NCBI GenBank assembly: GCA_035371905.1
Contig: DAORXQ010000069.1
Location: 1-7,747 of the forward strand
Direction of reading: 5' to 3'
Origin: a bacterium
Lineage (GTDB): Bacteria > Ratteibacteria > UBA8468 > B48-G9 > JAFGKM01
Length of the DNA stretch: 7,747 nucleotides
Shown here: piece by piece, positions 5,806 to 7,747 of the stretch
How positions within the stretch are numbered: the first letter of the stretch is position 1
Layout of the letters: each line of letters begins with the position of its first letter
Program-made: the position numbers and the translations under genes
Notes under the pieces: generated by a model
Seen by the model: the letters and a program-made list of their open reading frames with translations, nothing else
What the model was told of the DNA's origin: nothing
Databases searched by the model: none

Positions 5806-7460
5806 TTATTCCATAAAATATCTTTAAAGACATTCAAAAATCCATATTTTCTCTGCCATGTAGTATACATAAAACCAACTATATTATTGAATTTTTTTGA
5901 TATTTCATACCACAATTTAACATCATTCATATTATCTGCATCATAATAACACGCTATTAAAACTTTAAATCCCTGATTATAAAAAAATTCTAAACTTTTT
6001 TCTCTTGGTCTTCCACCCCATACAGCAATAATAATATCTTTTGGTATATAATTCCATGAACCAGTAAAATCTCCTTTAACGAGATAATAGTCCTTTTTTG
6101 CATTATGATTTGGATCAAACATATCTGACCATATATAAATTTCTGCTTTAGGATTATATTTACGAAGAATTTCCACTTCTTTTTTTACACATTCACCAAG
6201 TAATTCAGCCATATCTTTTCCTAAACATGCCTCACATGTTCCTCCCATTCTAATTTCATCCATATTTAATAGAACTTTTTTATAATTTAAAGTTTCCCAT
6301 AATAACTTTGCTTCATGGTCAAAAATCTCATAAATTTCAGGTTCAGCCATACAAACAGTTACCTGACTATCATAAATTAACATCGGATGATACCAACTAA
6401 CTCTTAATCTCTGTCCATTTTTTATACGACTATTCTGGGTTATCTTAATTTTAGGAAAAGGTCTGTCAAAATTTGTCCATAAGTTAAAATTTTTGTCTAT
6501 TAATGGTTCATAATCTTCTCCTTCTTTATATATTTCTCCACTTCCTTCATTCCTGACAGTTATAGGAGTTCCAGGTCTTCTTAATACATTTATTGGTCCT
6601 ATTTCTTCAATCATCCAGTCATCAAGATAAAATTTACCTGTTTTTCCTCCCCAGACACCGGCATAAACACGAACTTTTTCAAAGTTCTGACTGTTAAAAA
6701 TCATAGTTAATTTTCTCCAGTCAGTCGTGGGTGGTAAATTAAAACTTCTTGGAGCAAGGTCTTTTTTATCTCCGAGAACTAATAATCTGAAACATCCCTG
6801 TGGTTGTAAATTTTCTGTTTTAACCCATATACTCATACGATAACATCTATATGGTTTAACAGAAATTTCCTGCATTATTCTTCCATGACCATAAGGATTT
6901 GCAGTAAAATTCTCAAATCTTATAGAAGTATTACCACTTTTTTTAATATTTTGCTCAACAAAACTTACCTCACCCGGCTGGTCATGAAAATTAAAGTATT
7001 TAAATCTATTTCCATTAAATTCTTCAAAACTACCATTTAGAATTTGAACATTTAATTCAGAGATAAAAATTGCTTCTCCATTTTTTACAACAAAAAGAGC
7101 ATCTTTAACAGGTAAACCCTCTGCAAGATATTTATTATGTGATAAAACTCCTCCTCCATATCCAATAGAAAAAACTGCCGGGATCAGTTCAAGATTAAGT
7201 TTTTCACAACATTCTCTAATTTCCTTAAGATTTCTAAAATACCTTTCGTCTTTTTTGCACAATGAATCAAGTCCTGCGGAAAGTATTACTCCATTAAAAT
7301 CATTCTTCTTTGCGTCATTTAAAATTCTCTTGACTTCTTCCAAATCTTCATTTTTCTCAATATTAAATCCAAAAACCCAAACAAATCTGTCTTTAAAATT
7401 ATCACAGAGAAGAATAATTGAAACAAAAAAGAAAACTAAAAATGGTAATGTTTTTTTCAT
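5802..7460 (-). CDS. Exported GH20-like TIM-barrel protein with carbohydrate-binding insert; putative glycoside hydrolase
   Basis: The protein has 552 residues and no established name that I recognise. Residues 1-20 (MKK, then a hydrophobic run to IILLC) look like a Sec signal peptide or membrane anchor. C19 follows Leu, so it is not a canonical lipobox. Residues 25-135 alternate strands and helices like the first part of a TIM barrel, including AEGLPVKDALFVV (113-125). Residues about 139-287 (NGSFEEF at the start, FYLDDWMIEE at the end) look like a CBM4/9-type jelly roll. Residues 291-350 are probably a small beta linker. From 351 the barrel resumes with LRVSWYHPM, LLNMDEIRMGGTCEAC (397-412), IYIWSDMFDPNHN (441-453) and GFMYTTWQRKYG (529-540). 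The D401-E402 pair, the C-x-x-C segment and the W-S-D-M strand resemble the GH20 hexosaminidase barrel, where Asp-Glu is catalytic. I recall similar proteins in planctomycetes. Hydrolase activity is inferred and the substrate is unknown. The start overlaps the previous gene's stop (TAATG) and has no clear ribosome-binding site, so coupling is likely. Confidence 0.72.
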   Translation of the reverse strand: MKKTLPFLVFFFVSIILLCDNFKDRFVWVFGFNIEKNEDLEEVKRILNDAKKNDFNGVILSAGLDSLCKKDERYFRNLKEIRECCEKLNLELIPAVFSIGYGGGVLSHNKYLAEGLPVKDALFVVKNGEAIFISELNVQILNGSFEEFNGNRFKYFNFHDQPGEVSFVEQNIKKSGNTSIRFENFTANPYGHGRIMQEISVKPYRCYRMSIWVKTENLQPQGCFRLLVLGDKKDLAPRSFNLPPTTDWRKLTMIFNSQNFEKVRVYAGVWGGKTGKFYLDDWMIEEIGPINVLRRPGTPITVRNEGSGEIYKEGEDYEPLIDKNFNLWTNFDRPFPKIKITQNSRIKNGQRLRVSWYHPMLIYDSQVTVCMAEPEIYEIFDHEAKLLWETLNYKKVLLNMDEIRMGGTCEACLGKDMAELLGECVKKEVEILRKYNPKAEIYIWSDMFDPNHNAKKDYYLVKGDFTGSWNYIPKDIIIAVWGGRPREKSLEFFYNQGFKVLIACYYDADNMNDVKLWYEISKKFNNIVGFMYTTWQRKYGFLNVFKDILWNN

Positions 7461-7747
7461 TAGAGATATGGTTCCAGAAATTTAATCGCTTTTTTTATAT
7501 CCTCAATCTGTTTTTCACCACTTATTTCCCTCTCAATTATTATTGGTCCTTTAAAACCTTTACTTTTCAACCTTCTCAAAAGTACAGGAAAATTAACCAT
7601 GCCTTCACCGATAGGTACCTCCTTCCCAAGATATTCATCTCTATTTGGCCAAAGTCCATCCTTTCCATGCATACTTTTTACATACTCACCAAAAATTTCA
7701 ACGGCATCAATTGGATTTGCTTTCCCATATAAAATTAAATTTGCCGG
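7460..7747 (-). CDS. Sugar phosphate isomerase/epimerase-like TIM-barrel protein, C-terminal part (5' end outside window)
   Basis: The frame is open from the right edge (7747) to a TAA at 7460-7462, giving 95 residues of the C-terminus. The fragment begins PANLILYGKANPIDAVEIF, followed by KSMHGKDG (25-31) and GKEVPIGEGMVNFPVLLRRL. It then has GPIIIEREISG with the family's terminal glutamate at about residue 72 of the fragment. These are hallmarks of the xylose isomerase-like/AP endonuclease 2 superfamily (IolE, IolI, hydroxypyruvate isomerase and many unassigned sugar isomerases or epimerases). The His of H-x-K-D and the Glu of I-E-R-E are usual metal ligands. Exact substrate and N-terminus are not visible. 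The apparent ATG at 7672 is internal to the gene, not its start. It shares one base with the start of the exported barrel protein downstream, so the two are probably co-expressed, perhaps in carbohydrate breakdown. Confidence 0.85.
   Translation of the reverse strand, partial: PANLILYGKANPIDAVEIFGEYVKSMHGKDGLWPNRDEYLGKEVPIGEGMVNFPVLLRRLKSKGFKGPIIIEREISGEKQIEDIKKAIKFLEPYL

Noticed and set aside
7401..7460. Lipoprotein signal (lipobox) in the exported barrel protein
   Set aside because: The cysteine at residue 19 is preceded by Leu-Leu rather than a small residue, so it does not meet the usual lipobox pattern. A plain signal peptide or anchor is more likely.
7670..7672. ATG as the start of a 70-codon gene
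   Set aside because: The frame stays open to the window edge, and the 25 residues before it fit the isomerase family. The ATG encodes the Met before the H-x-K-D motif of a larger gene.
7418..7732. 104-codon open frame on the plus strand
   Set aside because: It is antisense to the isomerase-like gene and the signal peptide of the exported protein, both supported by motifs. It has no recognisable motif of its own.

Overview
The window comes from an AT-rich bacterial genome, roughly two thirds or more A+T by eye, with AGA-dominated arginine codons and very A-rich sense strands. It is packed end to end with genes and has no gap over about 35 bp. The two minus-strand genes resemble protein types I associate with planctomycete/PVC and Omnitrophota-like bacteria, while the DAHP synthase is of the Thermotoga-like type. 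An uncultivated, probably anaerobic bacterium of the Omnitrophota/PVC neighbourhood is therefore the best guess. This is an inference from family resemblance, since no taxonomic marker is present.

Positions 1-4673 on the plus strand hold a tight aromatic amino acid operon: the 3' end of shikimate kinase (aroK), aroB, a chorismate mutase-prephenate dehydratase (pheA), a feedback-type DAHP synthase (aroF), and aroA. DAHP synthase makes the first intermediate, AroB closes the ring to 3-dehydroquinate, AroK and AroA act on shikimate and shikimate-3-phosphate, and PheA takes chorismate to phenylpyruvate. DHQ dehydratase, shikimate dehydrogenase, chorismate synthase and TyrA are not visible here. 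All catalytic motifs I checked are intact apart from one uncertain position in the chorismate mutase. The junctions are overlaps or gaps of a few bases. The exception is the 33-bp pheA-aroF junction, which carries two nearly identical ribosome-binding-site/start modules and a possible 14-codon ORF running into aroF.

Positions 4693-5805 hold an iron-containing alcohol dehydrogenase with its own strong ribosome-binding site, apparently the last gene of the same plus-strand run. It belongs to the same fold superfamily as AroB.

Positions 5802-7747 are on the minus strand and belong to a different, convergent transcription unit. A truncated sugar phosphate isomerase/epimerase-like TIM-barrel gene enters from the right edge and is coupled by a TAATG junction to a 552-residue exported protein. 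That protein looks like a GH20-like TIM barrel carrying a jelly-roll carbohydrate-binding insert and an Asp-Glu pair. The pair suggests carbohydrate scavenging. The two convergent units overlap by 4 bp at their stop codons, with no visible terminator between them.

I see no RNA gene, mobile element, CRISPR array or riboswitch. Most of the window is ordinary core biosynthesis. The points worth a second look are the duplicated start module before aroF and the unnamed glycosidase-like family.
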